DNA from: Paguma larvata | Taxonomy: Eukaryota > Chordata > Mammalia > Carnivora > Viverridae | Length of the DNA stretch: 64,000 bases | Assembly (NCBI GenBank): GCA_030068075.1 | Contig: CM057835.1 | Coordinates: forward strand, 22,593,957 to 22,657,956 | Direction: 5' to 3' | Shown: positions 34,555-46,165 of the stretch, in pieces | Position numbering within the stretch: position 1 is the stretch's first letter | Layout of the letters: the number at the start of each line of letters is the position of its first letter | Position numbers and translations under genes: made by a program | Notes under the pieces: model-generated | What the model was told of the DNA's origin: nothing | Databases searched by the model: none | What the model saw: the letters and a program-made list of their open reading frames with translations, nothing else

Positions 34555-34760
34555 TATATTGAACCTACTACGTGCCAAACACGGAACTAAGTATCTTGAA
34601 AATATTCACTAATTTAATCCTTTTGACAGCTCTAAGAAGTGGACACTATCACTGTCCCTGTTTGCCAAGGAGGACACCAGGCAAAGCTTTAAGTGACGGA
34701 TCCATGATCATGGACACTCTTGGTCCGGCTCCAGAACTGGGGTCCTTGACCACTCTGCTA
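34555..34760 (-). mobile_element. MIR element, antisense
   Basis: 'gaacctactacgtgccaaacacgg', 'tcactaatttaatccttttgacagc', 'ggctccagaactggggtccttgacc'. Immediately followed by a sense MIR. Confidence 0.8.
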
Positions 34761-34767
34761 TACCCAA

Positions 34768-34872
34768 ATCTGGAGTCAGAAGATCTGGGGTTCAGGTTCC
34801 AGCTCTACCACTTACTGACCAACGGGCATATCAGTAAACTGTGCCCGCTGGTTTTATCATCTCTCTTATTTA
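34768..34872 (+). mobile_element. MIR 5' half
   Basis: 'gagtcagaagatctggggttcaggttccagctctaccacttactg' then 'actgtgcccgctggttttatcatc'. Confidence 0.8.
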
Positions 34873-34928
34873 AACATAAGCTCTCGTGATTTTATGTAAA
34901 TGCATACATTATCATATCACTTATTTTT

Positions 34929-35144
34929 TTATTTTTTTTAATGTTTCTTTATTTTTGAGAGACATAGAGGCACAGCGTGAACAGAGGAAGGGCAGAGAGA
35001 GAGGGAGACACAGAATCTGAAGAAGCAGGCTCCAGGCTCTGAGCCGTCAGCACAGAGCCCGACGTGGGGCTTGAACTCACAGACCGTGAGTCATGACCTG
35101 AGCTGAAGTCAGCCGCCCAACCGACTGAGCCACCCAGGTGCCCC
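34929..35144 (-). mobile_element. Felid SINE with perfect 17-bp target duplication
   Basis: tcatatcacttattttt at 34912-34928 and 35145-35161. The head 'gagccacccaggtgcccc' closes the element. Small duplication in the body (ctgaagaagcagg). Confidence 0.97.
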
Positions 35145-35369
35145 TCATATCACTTATTTTTAATGCAGTTATTTTTTTTCCTTTTTAGTTTAGCTTTATC
35201 CTTCTCTCCCACCCCTCCACCCCCATTCGCCCCTATTCCAACAATCCATGCTAATATGGTTTCTCCACACTCGGATAATCAGACACACACATATATTACA
35301 CACAGACTCATTTTGTATAGTTTAGCATTTTTTACCTAGAAAGATCATATTTGTTTTAAACAGGACCCA

Positions 35370-35830
35370 ATCAAGAACGCAGAAACCATTCTAAGTAGGA
35401 GAGAATTCAATGCAAGATACTGGTTACGCTGTTAATGGGGGAGCTAAGAAGCCAAACGTGGAATGGTGAGGCAGCCCAGAAGTTGGCGAGAGCAGTGAAC
35501 TGCTCTCTGCCCTAGGCCGAAGGTGCACAGGAGATAATGCTATACCGTCCCAGCAGCTATGGTCACCTGGTGGAAGCCGGCACCATGGTGAAGCTGCCCA
35601 GGTGGTCAGAGCCACGGAGGAGAGACAACAGCTGCCAAAGATGAGGCCCTGGTTCCTCTCTTGCTTACAGCCCACAGAAATCCACCATGATTCCCATTGG
35701 CTCCACTCAACTGGAAGCCAGCTGACATGGGAGCCTGGAAAACACAATCTGCAGGCATCTGCTACTCTGTAATCCAGAGAGCAGAAGAGAAGTGAGGAAC
35801 GGACCAGGGAGCAAACATCCAAATGACCAA
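35370..35830. repeat. Possible dispersed repeat, family uncertain
   Basis: 'tccaccatgattcccattggctccactcaactggaagccagctgac' has the feel of an old LTR/L1-derived repeat. The overlapping 132-codon minus frame (35424-35822) has no domain. Confidence 0.35.
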
Positions 35831-36284
35831 TATAATGCTATGCACACTTCCCTACATCGCTCCCCTCAGTCAACATTAACTAGCCAGGGGGAATTTCTCC
35901 ATTGATGAGTCTTCATGTTCTTGCGCTCTTAACTGGGAGTAATATTACTTCCACATGATGATTGCAAGCACCGTGTAACTGAATGGATATGAAGCTAGAA
36001 ACCCAAGTAGTAGAAAGTAAGTTTTATTAGAATTAGCATGTCACTATAAGGTGGTATTTATAGCAATTGCCAAAAACCTGATGAGAACAGCTAGTCTAGA
36101 AGTTACAATCTAATCAGATTCTAGGCAGCAGGGAATTGCCCACTGCCCAGTACTTTCCCCCTCAGGGAAAGTAGGTCCTAAGACCTCCCTCTGACTTCTC
36201 ATCTTGCTCTGGTTCCCAACGTGCTGTTTCTTGACTTAGAATACACAATAAACAGTATTGGCTTCATGCTTTATAGCAGCACTG
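35831..36284. other. Unique DNA, no feature seen
   Basis: Nothing recognised. Confidence 0.45.
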
Positions 36285-36460
36285 ACCAACCGAACCTTCT
36301 GTGATGATGGAAACGGTCTATATTTGCACTTGATATGTGGCTAGTATAAGTGAAGAACTGTACTTTCAACTTTATTTCATTTTAATTAATTTAAATGTAA
36401 ATTGCTACATGGGACAAGTGGCTACTGTATTCGACAGGGCAGTGTTAGAACTTCATCATC
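36285..36460. mobile_element. Probable hAT-type MER element
   Basis: 'accttctgtgatgatggaaacggtctatatttgc', 'aattaatttaaatgtaaattgctac', 'acaagtggctactgtattcgacagggcag' matches a well-known mammalian DNA transposon reading; family name not certain. Confidence 0.6.
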
Positions 36461-37224
36461 GTTACCTCCTGAGGGTAGTATTCTTATCCACAGTGATATG
36501 GGAGGATCGACTGAAGCTTTTTCAAAATTCATGTATTTCAACCCACTTCAGATTTACTGACTCAGAACCTCTTGTGCTTGTACTCAAATGGTCTGTTACG
36601 TTCCTTGCCGCTCTATATTCTCCGCAAGACAAAGAAGAAATGGTACCTTAGAAGTGTACGCATTAGCTCAGCTACTCATTAGTGAAGATTAAAATTTTTT
36701 GGATTGATTTATTGCCTCTTATATTCACCTAGCGGAGAATAAGACCCTGCAGCAACAGAGGGGTAAAAAGAAGGGGTAGGTTTTAAGAGAGCAGAAGGGA
36801 GCCAAGAAAGCCCCAAGAACTTGGCAATGCTCACGCCTTCATAGGCTTCGAGTTGGCATCTCTGGGCAGCCCAGGGTCAGCACGAAGGCACTAGAAAAAG
36901 AAGTATACTATCCATAACTTTTACCTACTTAAATGTTTTCCAGGGTCACCCTGGCAGTACAGGGGCAGTGCCAGGAGGTCTGGAACTGAACAAGCCCACA
37001 GCACGAAAAGGGAAGGTAAACCATGCCAAGACGGATTCATGGCTAATGAGGCAGGCAGCTGCTTTAATTGCTCAATAGGATGGATAACAGTGCTGCTGAA
37101 AGACAAATGATGGAGTAACGCACTTATTAAATATAAACACCAGGGTGAAGGTGAGGTGTTAATTTTCAAGGCAAAAGACAGCCGTCATGTCCTGTCACAT
37201 AATTCCATTTCACATTAAACTTAT
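36461..37224. other. Unique DNA, no gene recognised
   Basis: An 82-codon minus frame (36921-37169) is unassigned. Confidence 0.45.
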
Positions 37225-37330
37225 CGTAGGCAAGAAGGTAATAATGTCAACGACTCACCTCTATTCCTCAACAGCAAGGAAACTGAGGGTGAGCTAAAAA
37301 GTTTCCAGCCCTGAAGTTAGTACATGACTT
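37225..37330 (-). mobile_element. Possible MIR fragment
   Basis: 'caaggaaactgagggtgagctaaaaag' fits the reverse MIR core; short and diverged. Confidence 0.4.
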
Positions 37331-37973
37331 GAGGGGATAAAACTAGAATAGGGAAACTATGAAAAATTCAGAACGAATGCTTATAATGCTATCTTGGTTA
37401 CAACTGCTCAGTGTTGCTAAGAAAGCATTCGCATGCCCTTCTCTGCTCTGGATTCGGCCAGCAGCAGGTGGGAAGATGTCCCGCCCCTCATTCTGATGGC
37501 TTGAGCGAGTGCAAGTGCAGATCCGTGGAGTCTCAGACACTCTCCCTTTCGCTATTCCCCTCTGAGAATGGGTACAACCTAATAAACAAATTAGGACTGA
37601 CAGGAACTGAAGTAAAAAGCTCGCATTTCAAAGAGGAGCTGAGGAATTTACAGCTGCCACGTTAAAGCTTCCTAACTCACCTCCTTTATTGTATCATAAA
37701 CTCCATTTCCCAAAGTCCCAAACTGAAAACTTTGACTGCCTCTCCATTGTCTTTAAGATGAGCCTACCCTCCTTCGCTGGACATCAAAGCCTTCATAAAA
37801 TAGCCCCAACCTCACTTCCTATCTAATGTCGCTGAACTGCTCCCCTTTGTGGGCCTTTACAGAATAATAGACGGGAAAATAGACTGGCTACGTGAGCAAT
37901 GGCGAGTTAACTTTTATGAACAGCTTCATTATCCGTAAAGTGGACTGAGCATCAGGGACATAATGGAATTATC
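37331..37973. other. Mostly unique DNA
   Basis: 37690-37860 could be L2 ORF2-end sequence (actgcctctccattgtctttaag; ctcacttcctatctaatg). Weak MIR-like words at 37880-37960. No gene seen. Confidence 0.4.
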
Positions 37974-38305
37974 GTTGACCCTTAAATGACATGGGTTTGA
38001 ACTACATGGGTTTGCTCATATGTGGATTTTTTTTTTTTATAGACAGTACAGTGTACATGTATTTTCTCTTTCCTACATTTTCTTAATAACATTTTCTTTT
38101 CTCTAACTTCTTTTATTGTAAGAATACAGTATATAATACACATATCATACAGAAGATGTGTTAATTGACTGTTTATGTTATCAGTAAGACTTCCAGTCAA
38201 CAGTAGGCTCCTAGTAAAATTTTGAGGGAGTCAAAAGTTATACACAGAATTTTTTCTTGCCCAGGGGACCGATGCCCTTAACCCCTGCATTGTTCAAGGG
38301 TCAAC
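37974..38305. mobile_element. Tigger-type (TcMar) MITE
   Basis: Terminal inverted repeats gttgaccctta (37974-37984) and caagggtcaac (38295-38305). The internal text 'tgggtttgaactacatggg', 'attgtaagaatacagtatataatac', 'ttaattgactgtttatgttatcagtaag' matches the pogo/Tigger-derived family. About 330 bp, non-autonomous. Confidence 0.9.
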
Positions 38306-38942
38306 TGTACTGTGAACATTAAGTGAGGTTCTTGGCACAGGGCCTGGCTTATGAAATGCAAGTTCCCTTCACTTCCTGCCCTGCTCACAAGGCACACTTG
38401 TCTTCTCATTGTTTCTAAAACACACCCAGGAAGTTCCTACTTCCCTTTATCCAATTCCTACACCCCCTTCCCCATCTTCGCCCATGCTCCTGCTGGAATC
38501 TACACCGCCCCATCTCCCAGTTCTCCACTTAGCCAATTCTACTCTCTCTTTGAAGTCGAGGCCTATTTGCCCCCTTCCAGAAAGCCAGACTCAAGTTTCT
38601 GCAGCAGGAGCATGTCTTAAGGCAGTCTTGGATAAACTCTCCAACTCTAACAATTCCGCGATGAAGCTGGATAGGTAGGACAAATTGAAACTCTAAACTC
38701 ACCAAAGAATCTAAGATGACTTCCCCAATCGATAAGCAACGGGTAGAGAGTGAAAATACTATTTAAAAAATACTAAGCTATTTAAAAATCTCTCTTAGAG
38801 AGAATTCTAGAATCACTCTCTGCACTATGTTTAACTTCCATAAACCCACCCATTTTTCAAGTACCTTGTTACATATAGGACTCTCAGTTAGCTATTGGCA
38901 AACATGGACACTTACATATGCGTAAGATGTACTTCTTATCCT
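38306..38942. other. Possible L2 text, otherwise unique
   Basis: 38330-38640 is pyrimidine-rich with L2-like words (tctctctttgaagtcgaggcc). Overlapping frames at 38351-38620 and 38409-38678 are composition-driven. Confidence 0.4.
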
Positions 38943-38961
38943 AAAAGAAGTTACAGTCTAG

Positions 38962-39206
38962 GGGCGCCTGGGTGGCTCAGTCGGTTGGGCGGCCGACTTC
39001 GGCTCAGGTCGTGTTCTCACGGTCTGTGAGTTCAAGCCCTGCATCGGGCTCTGTACTGATGGCTCAGAGCCTGGAGCCTGCTTCAGATTCTGTGTCTCCC
39101 TCTCTCTCTGCCCTACTCCTGCTCATACTCTGTCTCTATGTCTCTCAAAAATAAATAAACGTTAAAAAAAAAAAAAAGAAAATGTATGTTTCTTTATAAA
39201 AAAAAA
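38962..39206 (+). mobile_element. Felid SINE with two-part A tail
   Basis: Target duplication aaaagaagtt(a)cagtctag: 38943-38961 and 39207-39225 with one mismatch. The tail is A14, then a 25-bp non-A filler (gaaaatgtatgtttctttat), then A12, so extra sequence lies between the usual tail and the target repeat. Confidence 0.95.
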
Positions 39207-39225
39207 AAAAGAAGTTATAGTCTAG

Positions 39226-40084
39226 AAATAGGAATATAAATAGAATATAGGAAGAAGTCACAGGATGTGTCAAGGTGGCATAGTATTTGAAGGAAATCAA
39301 AGATGTACAGATCCCTTTCAACTAATGTGATCAAAGAGCCACGTCCAGTGATCTAACTTACCAAAACTGCATCTGCCCTGCTCTGGAGAAAAGAACGAAG
39401 CTCTAAAATCCTACAAGCTCTCCAAAAAAAAAAAAAAAATCCAGAAGCCTATTTTTTATACCTCTTTCATGCTCACCCATTGGAAATCTTGAAATCTCCT
39501 CCCCAGCAATAATTCTTCTGTGATTTCTCATTAGACACATGCTTAAGATAGAATATTAAATCACAGCAATAAAGCTGGAAAATGTGACATCAGATTGAGA
39601 TGTAAAAGCTAATAATTCATCTTATAATGACTATTATATACAAGAGAAGATAAAACCTTTTCCCCAAATGGGCTTCGGAAATTCCTATTCATACTGAAAA
39701 ATTACTTTCGAGCCTCTTTCTCCACACTCAGAAACTAAGATAGTAATAATTTTCCTTAAAACCCCTGATTCGATAATTCTTCTTTTATAAACCTGAAGTC
39801 CACCTTCCAGAATCCACTGTGACTTATCAGAGCTCTAAATGAGCCACAATTACACCCCAGCTTTGTTCCATCACAGTCGCTACCCCTGTGCTAAAGTCGT
39901 GTCCACAGATCAGAATTGTCTATCACAGTTAACAGAAACCTTAGATTTATTCTTCAGCTAGTTACGAAATACATTCATACAACTGGTCAGCATCAAAACA
40001 CTTGGGGCGCTGGGCCCAGTTGACAGCTTTGCTCGTTTTGGAAAAGAATACCAAAAAATGTCTAACAGTAGAAGGAATAATAGG
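39226..40084. other. Unique AT-rich DNA
   Basis: An isolated A17 run at 39424-39440 has no recognisable element upstream. No gene seen. Confidence 0.45.
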
Positions 40085-40160
40085 TTATATTTATTGAGCA
40101 TGCACTGGGTCTCAGGCATGTTATAAGCACTTTTCACAAAGTAGCCACACAGCTAGGTAA
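40085..40160 (-). mobile_element. MIR fragment
   Basis: 'tttattgagcatgcactgggtctcaggcatgttataagcac', then 'cacacagctaggtaac' after a gap. Confidence 0.65.
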
Positions 40161-40719
40161 CAAGAGGAACGCCAGTCCCCATCACTGGCTGGGTGTCCAG
40201 AAGCTGCTCTACATTGTCTCAGGAAGTAGAGAAGTTCCAGAAATATGGGAGCTGAAAACCTAATGGTGCCTGGAATTACTTTAGAATAGACAGTCAGGCT
40301 GCCAGACATACACAGGAATGAGAGGGACACGGGAGTAAAATTCCTATCTGCCACCTCTTTCTCCTGTTTTCTGTTGCTCAAACTTCCACGTGTGAGCACA
40401 AGGATTCCTTTGCTGGCTACTTTGCACCCATTTTGCTTCTCAACCTTTGTTGTGCTCAAGTGGTCTCTCTTCCTTCCCGACAACAAGGCTTTTTTGGCAC
40501 TGTGCTTCAATGCCCCTTAATTCAGACACTTATTAAGTGCCCCTTCCTGTGGGAGTGACACGGTAGGGACCCAATCCCTGCTCTTAAAGAGCTTATAGTC
40601 TAGAGGCGTAATAAGTAGAACACAGGGTAGTTACATGTATACCACCATTAAATTAGCCAGGATTCTTTCTGCTGCAAATGAGAGAGGCCCAATCAACATG
40701 GCGTTAAGCTGGACTTCTC
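40161..40719. other. Unique DNA; possible L2 snippet
   Basis: 'ccaatccctgctcttaaagagcttatagtctag' at 40570-40603 is L2-like. The 129-codon minus frame (40121-40510) has no domain. Confidence 0.4.
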
Positions 40720-40815
40720 ACAGACAGAACAGTGAGTTAAGAAATGTGTTATTTTAAGCTGCGAAATTGGTAGTAATGGTAATTTATTATGGCAGCAATA
40801 GAAAACTAAAACACG
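40720..40815 (+). mobile_element. MaLR (MLT1-type) LTR 3' end
   Basis: 'agacagaacagtgagttaag', 'tgtgttattttaagctgcg', 'ggcagcaatagaaaactaaaac' follow the LTR 3' end; the 5' part is lost. Confidence 0.6.
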
Positions 40816-41065
40816 TACCAAGCCAGCTCTGGAGAGGGGAAAAAAATAAATTATTCCACAAAACTCCAGAAGTTCTCTAAGAAATTGCAAGAAAACAAAA
40901 AACAACTAGACCTACAGCAGCAATAGTAACTCCAGCTGCTACCATTGGTGGGGCCTCCCTGACCTGATCTACAATTGGCTCAAGAAGGAGAGAAGTTCCA
41001 GAAAAGCAGGAGCTAACCGTCTGGGGCGGTGCCTAGAAATTTGAGCCAGGTGTCCATTGCTGTTA

Positions 41066-41400
41066 GTTAAATCAGGAGTTGCCAAATAACGGGCTGAATT
41101 TGGCCTGCTCCCTGTTTTTTATATCCAAAGATCTAAGTATGATTTTACCTTTTTTAACAGCTTTTTTTTAAAGCAAAAGATGAATAATATTTTATGAGAT
41201 GTGAAAATTACATGAAATTCACATTTGAGTGCCCATAAGTAAAGTTTTATGGGAACACGGCCATGCTCATTCATTACACGCTATCAGTGCTTGCATTTAT
41301 GGGACGATGGCAGAGGTGAGCAGACCCGGTAGACATCATATGGCCTTCAAAACTTAAAACATTTATATCTGGCTTCTTAAGGAAAAAGTTCACCAAACCC
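41066..41400 (+). mobile_element. hAT-Charlie (MER1-group) element
   Basis: 'caggagttgccaaataacgggctgaatttggcc' to 'aaaaagttcaccaaaccctac', with 'gtaaagttttatgggaacacggccatgctcattc' inside. The opposite orientation to the related element at 15812. It holds extra internal sequence (41130-41240) and may represent a longer subfamily. Confidence 0.8.
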
Positions 41401-41530
41401 TACATCGGAAAATGCCAATGTAAATACCCCTGAGAACTTTAACACACCTGAGCATGCATTTGTTTTGATTACTGGCATGGGAGAAGGCAAAGAGTTCAGG
41501 AATGTCTGATTCCCAAGAAGGCTTGGGGCA

Positions 41531-41705
41531 GGGGCGTCTGGACGGCTCAGTCAGTCAAGCAACCGACTCTCGATTTCAGCTCAAGTCATGATCCTGGAGT
41601 CATGGGATTGAGCCCTGTGTTGGGGTCTGTGCTGAGCATGGAGCCCGCTTACAATTCTCTCTCTCTTTCTCTCTAAAATAAAATATAAAAAATTTTTTAA
41701 AAAAG
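41531..41705 (+). mobile_element. SINEC element, dog-like branch
   Basis: 'ggggcgtctggacggctcag', 'actctcgatttcagctcaag', 'tgatcctggagtcatgggattgagccc', 'gctgagcatggagcccgctt', short CT run and A/T tail. This body differs from the SINEC_Fc copies. Confidence 0.92.
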
Positions 41706-42563
41706 TGTGGTGCAGTCTGGGTGAGAGCTCTGAGGAGTATATAAAAGACAGACAGGCAAAGTCTAGCTCGTCTTACTCCATATTTGTGTCCAGGGTAGAC
41801 CAAGAGATCCCCATGAGGAGTTGTTTGCTCACCCCCTAGCATGAATCCCCAAAGCAATACACCAAGCCTTGGCAGGACACAACCTTCCCTTTTGGGTACA
41901 GAGGTGAGTACTTCAGATTTTTGCTCCATTACACCCTGTGCTGAACTAAATGGTGGTGGCATAGCAGGGCTCAGGTGGGTCCAAGTACAGCCCATAAGTA
42001 GAGGGCTATTCTTGGACACAACTGAAAGTAACCAATGCATAAGGCAGAAATACAGAGCTCAAGACCAAGTGCTAAGATGACAGACAGGCACTCCCTTCTC
42101 TGTCATCACCTGGAGGTAAGAGTAGGATTATTAAGAGGAACCTTCTGAGTTCCATTCTTCCCAGGCTGGTGGCTTTTCTTCCTGGAGCTGCGGTCTAGCT
42201 GGCCAGAGCAGCTCCAGAAGGTTCAAGGCATCCATGCTGTAATGAAAAATTCTGCTCTATTGAAAAACAGGTTTATCTTCATCAGTGTGAGGTAGGGGCC
42301 TCTGGCATCTGTCAAATGGTGTAATTAGGATTGATAGGAAACAGGCTGCAAGAAGGTGACTTACCAAGTGGAGCCTTAAATGTCACAACTATATATTCCC
42401 TGAGTTTCCACAGAGTCAGATGGGCTAACCTGGCTTCCCTTTTCACTCTTCCTCTGCAGATTTCTTAGGTTTTCTTTCCAGCTTCCCAAAATAGGAAGCA
42501 AAACTAGAGTAACACGAGGCCCTTATCAGTAATTAAAAGAAAGGATTTGTTTCTTTAAGAAAC
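41706..42563. other. Unique DNA, no gene recognised
   Basis: Frames at 41600-42040 (minus, runs into the SINE) and 41841-42080 are not credible genes. Confidence 0.45.
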
Positions 42564-42574
42564 AAAGGAAGTTT

Positions 42575-42984
42575 GGGGGCGCCTAGGTGGCTCGGTCAGT
42601 TAAGCATCTGATTCTTGATATTGGCTCAAGTCATGATCTTGTGGTTCATGGGTTTGAGCCCTGTGTTGAACTCCATGCTGACAGCACAGAGCCTGCTTGG
42701 GATTCTGTGTCTCCCTCTCTCTGCCCATCCACACAAAAATGAATAAACATTTTTTTAAATTTTTTTAACGTTTATTTATTTTTGAGACATAGAGACAGAG
42801 TGTGAGCAGGAGAAGAGCAGAGAGAGAGGGAGACACAGAATCCCAAGCAGGCTCCAGGCTCTGAGCTGTCAGCACAGAGTCCGACGAGGGGCTCGAACTC
42901 ACAGACCGCGAGATCAGGACCTGAGCCGAAGTCAGCCACTTAACCAACTGAGCTACCCAGGCGCCCCTGAATAAACATTTTTTA
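42575..42984 (+). mobile_element. Felid SINE interrupted by another SINE
   Basis: Target repeat aaaggaagttt at 42564-42574 and 42985-42995 brackets the whole compound. The outer body is 42575-42759 plus a residual tail 42968-42984. Confidence 0.95.
42760..42967 (-). mobile_element. Nested felid SINE, antisense
   Basis: Inserted in the A-rich tail of the outer SINE. Target word tgaataaacatttttt... at 42740-42759 and again at 42968-42986. Consensus-like body, so younger than its host. Confidence 0.96.
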
Positions 42985-42995
42985 AAAGGAAGTTT

Positions 42996-43799
42996 TTGAA
43001 GACATTAGAGAATCTGTCAAATTCGCCACATTCCCCAAGCAGAATTGTAGCTCAGTTCTGATACTTGGGTGAGAGCAGTTGGCATGAGTCTAGAAAGAGT
43101 ATTACATGAGAATGTTTACCCTCCTGCAAAGAACACGGGAAAAGGTGAATGGCGCAAATATTTTTAAAATCTGCGACATCAAAGAAAGACCAGAGTTGCA
43201 GAAACCAAGCATGTAAATGATAGAAAGACATATAGTTTAACGTGAGAGCAGGAGACATATTTCCAGTGCTCTGGGGAATCCTGGATTCCTCGCCTGTGTC
43301 CTTTGCACACTACCACCAGCCCCACAGGGGGTCACTCCTGTTGAGCACCAGAGGCTGTCCTGGGGACTGTCCATGAAGAATGTAACAGAGCGATTTTCTT
43401 TGCGGAATTCCATCGGCCCCCACCATCCATGTCAGGCTGACCCAGCAACTTGGCATTCCAGGACCAGCCTGGGTAGGTTATCTCCCTCAGATATTCTCTC
43501 CACCACAGACAAAAACAATGCTGAACATTCACAGAACAAATTTTTCAAATTAACCTACAAAATCCCCTCCTGGCACTACAGAGAGGTCAGGCAAGATACC
43601 GACGATGCCTTCACTTGGCGTTAAGCATCCACGGTGCACCACGCACTGAAATCAGATGGGCTCTCCCTCGCTTGGGTTTTTCAGAATGAGAGAGGTTACA
43701 TTTTTCATCCACAGAAAGCCAATGTCACAGCTAGTGATAAGAAAGAATTTATTATGGGAATCACAGAAGCAGCAAGGCAAAAAAGCCCTAGATTTGAGG
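42996..43799. other. Unique DNA, no gene recognised
   Basis: Frames of 66-109 codons overlap on both strands (43373-43624, 43634-43963) without a domain. Confidence 0.45.
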
Positions 43800-43990
43800 A
43801 GGCAGAATGGTGCTGTAGAAAGCTTGGAAGACTTCAAAGCAGAGAGACCTCAGTTAAGATCCTGGCTCCTCTAACTAGCAGTGTGCTTGTTCCTTCTAAT
43901 CCAACTCTGTCCTATGTGCAAGGCAGGTTAATGCCTGCACCCCAGGCTAGGAAAATCAGATGAGGCAATGTGTATGGAGCACACAGAATG
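43800..43990 (+). mobile_element. MIR element
   Basis: 'gaatggtgctgtagaaagcttgg', 'cagttaagatcctggctcc', 'gaaaatcagatgaggcaatgtgtatggagcac'. Confidence 0.7.
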
Positions 43991-45505
43991 CTTTTCAGGG
44001 AAGGGCTATACGTTGTATGTAAATACGAGTAGGTGGGCGTAAGGAGGGAACACTTAGAGACACAGCGGGTATTAAAGGAATCTAGTGCTGCTTGCCCCCT
44101 GCTCCCACCTCAACGTCAACTATGTCAGGAGTTGGTAACTTATGCCGTGCCTCCTCTCTCTTGACTCTTCTGACGTAAGAGTGAGGCTGATTACAAAGGG
44201 GACGTTAGCAATGCAAACAGTGTACCAGTGAGGAATCGGAGGGGCTAACAGACCTACTGCTGGTAGAGTCGAGTAGAAATCATTCACACCGCCCACTGAA
44301 TGACCTGAGTCACAGAACCCACCCAACCATGTAACCGAGAGCTGCACTCCTGGGGGGAAATAAAAAATTTCTGACCCAAGACCCGAGTTGCAAAGGGAAA
44401 AATGGTGCTTTGGCATCTGAACACTTCAATGGAAGGATGGTCGAGCGGGTGGGCACAGCCCTTGGGCGTTCAGATACCAGGGACAGCATGAAGTGGGGAA
44501 AGTGAGACAAAATCAAACAAGAAGAAGTGAAAGAGAGCCTGGGAAAAGCCAGGGAAAGAGCCCAAAGGAACCCACAGCCTGATCTGGGATTCCGCGAAGA
44601 GCCCTGGTGATCACCCCTTGTAGCTCTGTGATGGTATGAGTGATGATTTAGATTGGCCTCGAACTCCAAACCACCATGCAGAGGCTGTGGTGAGGACACT
44701 GCTAGGCTGGAAAGATCATGCAATTTGAAACAGGAAGAGCCGGTGCTGACAACTGTTTGCACTTCTTGCTGGTTCTGCGCCCCTGAGTGAATCATCCTTC
44801 TTCCTTTGCACCTCAATGTCTCCACTTGTAAAATGAGGGTTAGACCAACTGAACTCAAAGCTTTGTTTAGGCTCTGCTTCTAAGAGTCCCCAGAAAGGGC
44901 ACATGCCTAGAGAGGAAAGCTTCCCTCCCACATGGAATCTGCCATGCTCCTTGTTTGCATTTCTGTGGGAGAGGGGACAATGGTTTTCTCTAAAATTCTC
45001 ACTGAGTCAAGAGAATGATGACATATCTAAGAGTCTTGATGGCCAATGAACTCAGGTTATGAATTCAGTCCACAGAGACCCGGTACCATAACTGCCTCTC
45101 CAGCGCCCTAAGAGAAGGGCAGGTTTGCTTCCGCAGCTCTGGGGTCTACATGAAGGGGCAGGGAGTCAGGAGTGTGGGAGATGGCCGACCCCACATGGAC
45201 TGCCCCGTGGCTTCGTGCATCTGCGTTCTTGCACATCTCCACATGAGCCTGCTCCGTGCTTGCCAACTTCCATGTCTTTCAGCACAAGTTCTTGGTTCCT
45301 GGACTGCTACATGTCCCAGCTGGTATTCTGCTCTCCCACAAGCTGCCTCAGAACACTCAGCCCCGATGTCTGTCCACCCACCTCTCCCAAAGCTGCATCC
45401 TCTCTTCAGCAGCACCACACCACCCTGCCCAGGGAGGTTGAGAGCCCACTGTCACCGAGGGCCAAAGAGCATGGAGCCAATTCTAGGTCCCTTTCCCTTC
45501 TGTTC

Positions 45506-45507
<2 letters not shown>
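43991..45507. other. Mostly unique DNA; possible MIR
   Basis: 44700-44880 is MIR-like ('cacctcaatgtctccacttgtaaaatgagggttagacc'). The 182-codon minus frame at 44310-44858 overlaps it and has no recognisable domain. Confidence 0.45.

Positions 45508-45553
<46 letters not shown>
45508..45553. repeat. (CA)n microsatellite
   Basis: 23 uninterrupted CA units. It lengthens two overlapping plus-strand frames (45125-45664 and 45150-45602) that are therefore not evidence of genes. Confidence 0.98.
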
Positions 45554-45554
<1 letters not shown>

Positions 45555-46019
45555 AGGAGATGGGTTCACACAGCTCTGTTTCTGTTTTCCCTCCTCCTTT
45601 GACACATTTCTTTTCATCTGGATTCTTCTCCCGAATGAATTTTTCAGTTCTGACACAAGAGTGAGGGACTGGATGTCTCCCTTCTACGTAAATGGTAAGT
45701 CAGCGCATTAACTCGGTGCAAATTTGTCATATGCCTACCACGTGTCACACACTGGGCTGGTTGGCATGAATGCAGTAACAAACCAGACACAGTCTGGAGA
45801 GCGTTAAAGACCAAACCACGAATGAGTGAGGCATCCGGAAACTATTCCTTCAATGCAGTTAACCAACACATGCAGGTTAATGATCAAGAGAGGCTTATCA
45901 ACAACTCAGCTCTACTGCTGTGTGAATTATAAACACAGTCTCCGTGGCATGTCCACCAATGCTCCCTATTCTGCCCCCCATTCCAATCATGTAACAGGGG
46001 CAGCGGTGGGGGGTGTGAC
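45554..46019. other. Unique DNA, no feature seen
   Basis: Nothing recognised. Confidence 0.45.
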
Positions 46020-46165
46020 ATGCGTGTCAGCCTGTGGTATTGTGGAAAGACCACTAGGTAGGGGTTGGGCGCCCTAGAGCCTCGCTCCACCCCTGCCACA
46101 TAACGAGGTGTAGGACCTGGGCAATTTCCCTCTCTTTGTCGCTATGTGACCTAGGGAAATTGGAG
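46020..46165 (+). mobile_element. MIR element
   Basis: 'tattgtggaaagaccactagg', 'cctcgctccacccctgccacataacg', 'gacctgggcaatttccctctc'. Confidence 0.65.

Noticed and set aside
44310..44858. 182-codon minus-strand frame, the longest in the window
   Set aside because: It overlaps a MIR-like stretch, has no known domain, and a frame of this length is expected by chance in 64 kb read in six frames.
45125..45664. 179-codon open frame as a gene
   Set aside because: Much of its length comes from a (CA)n tract, which is open in several frames. An overlapping 150-codon frame uses the same tract.
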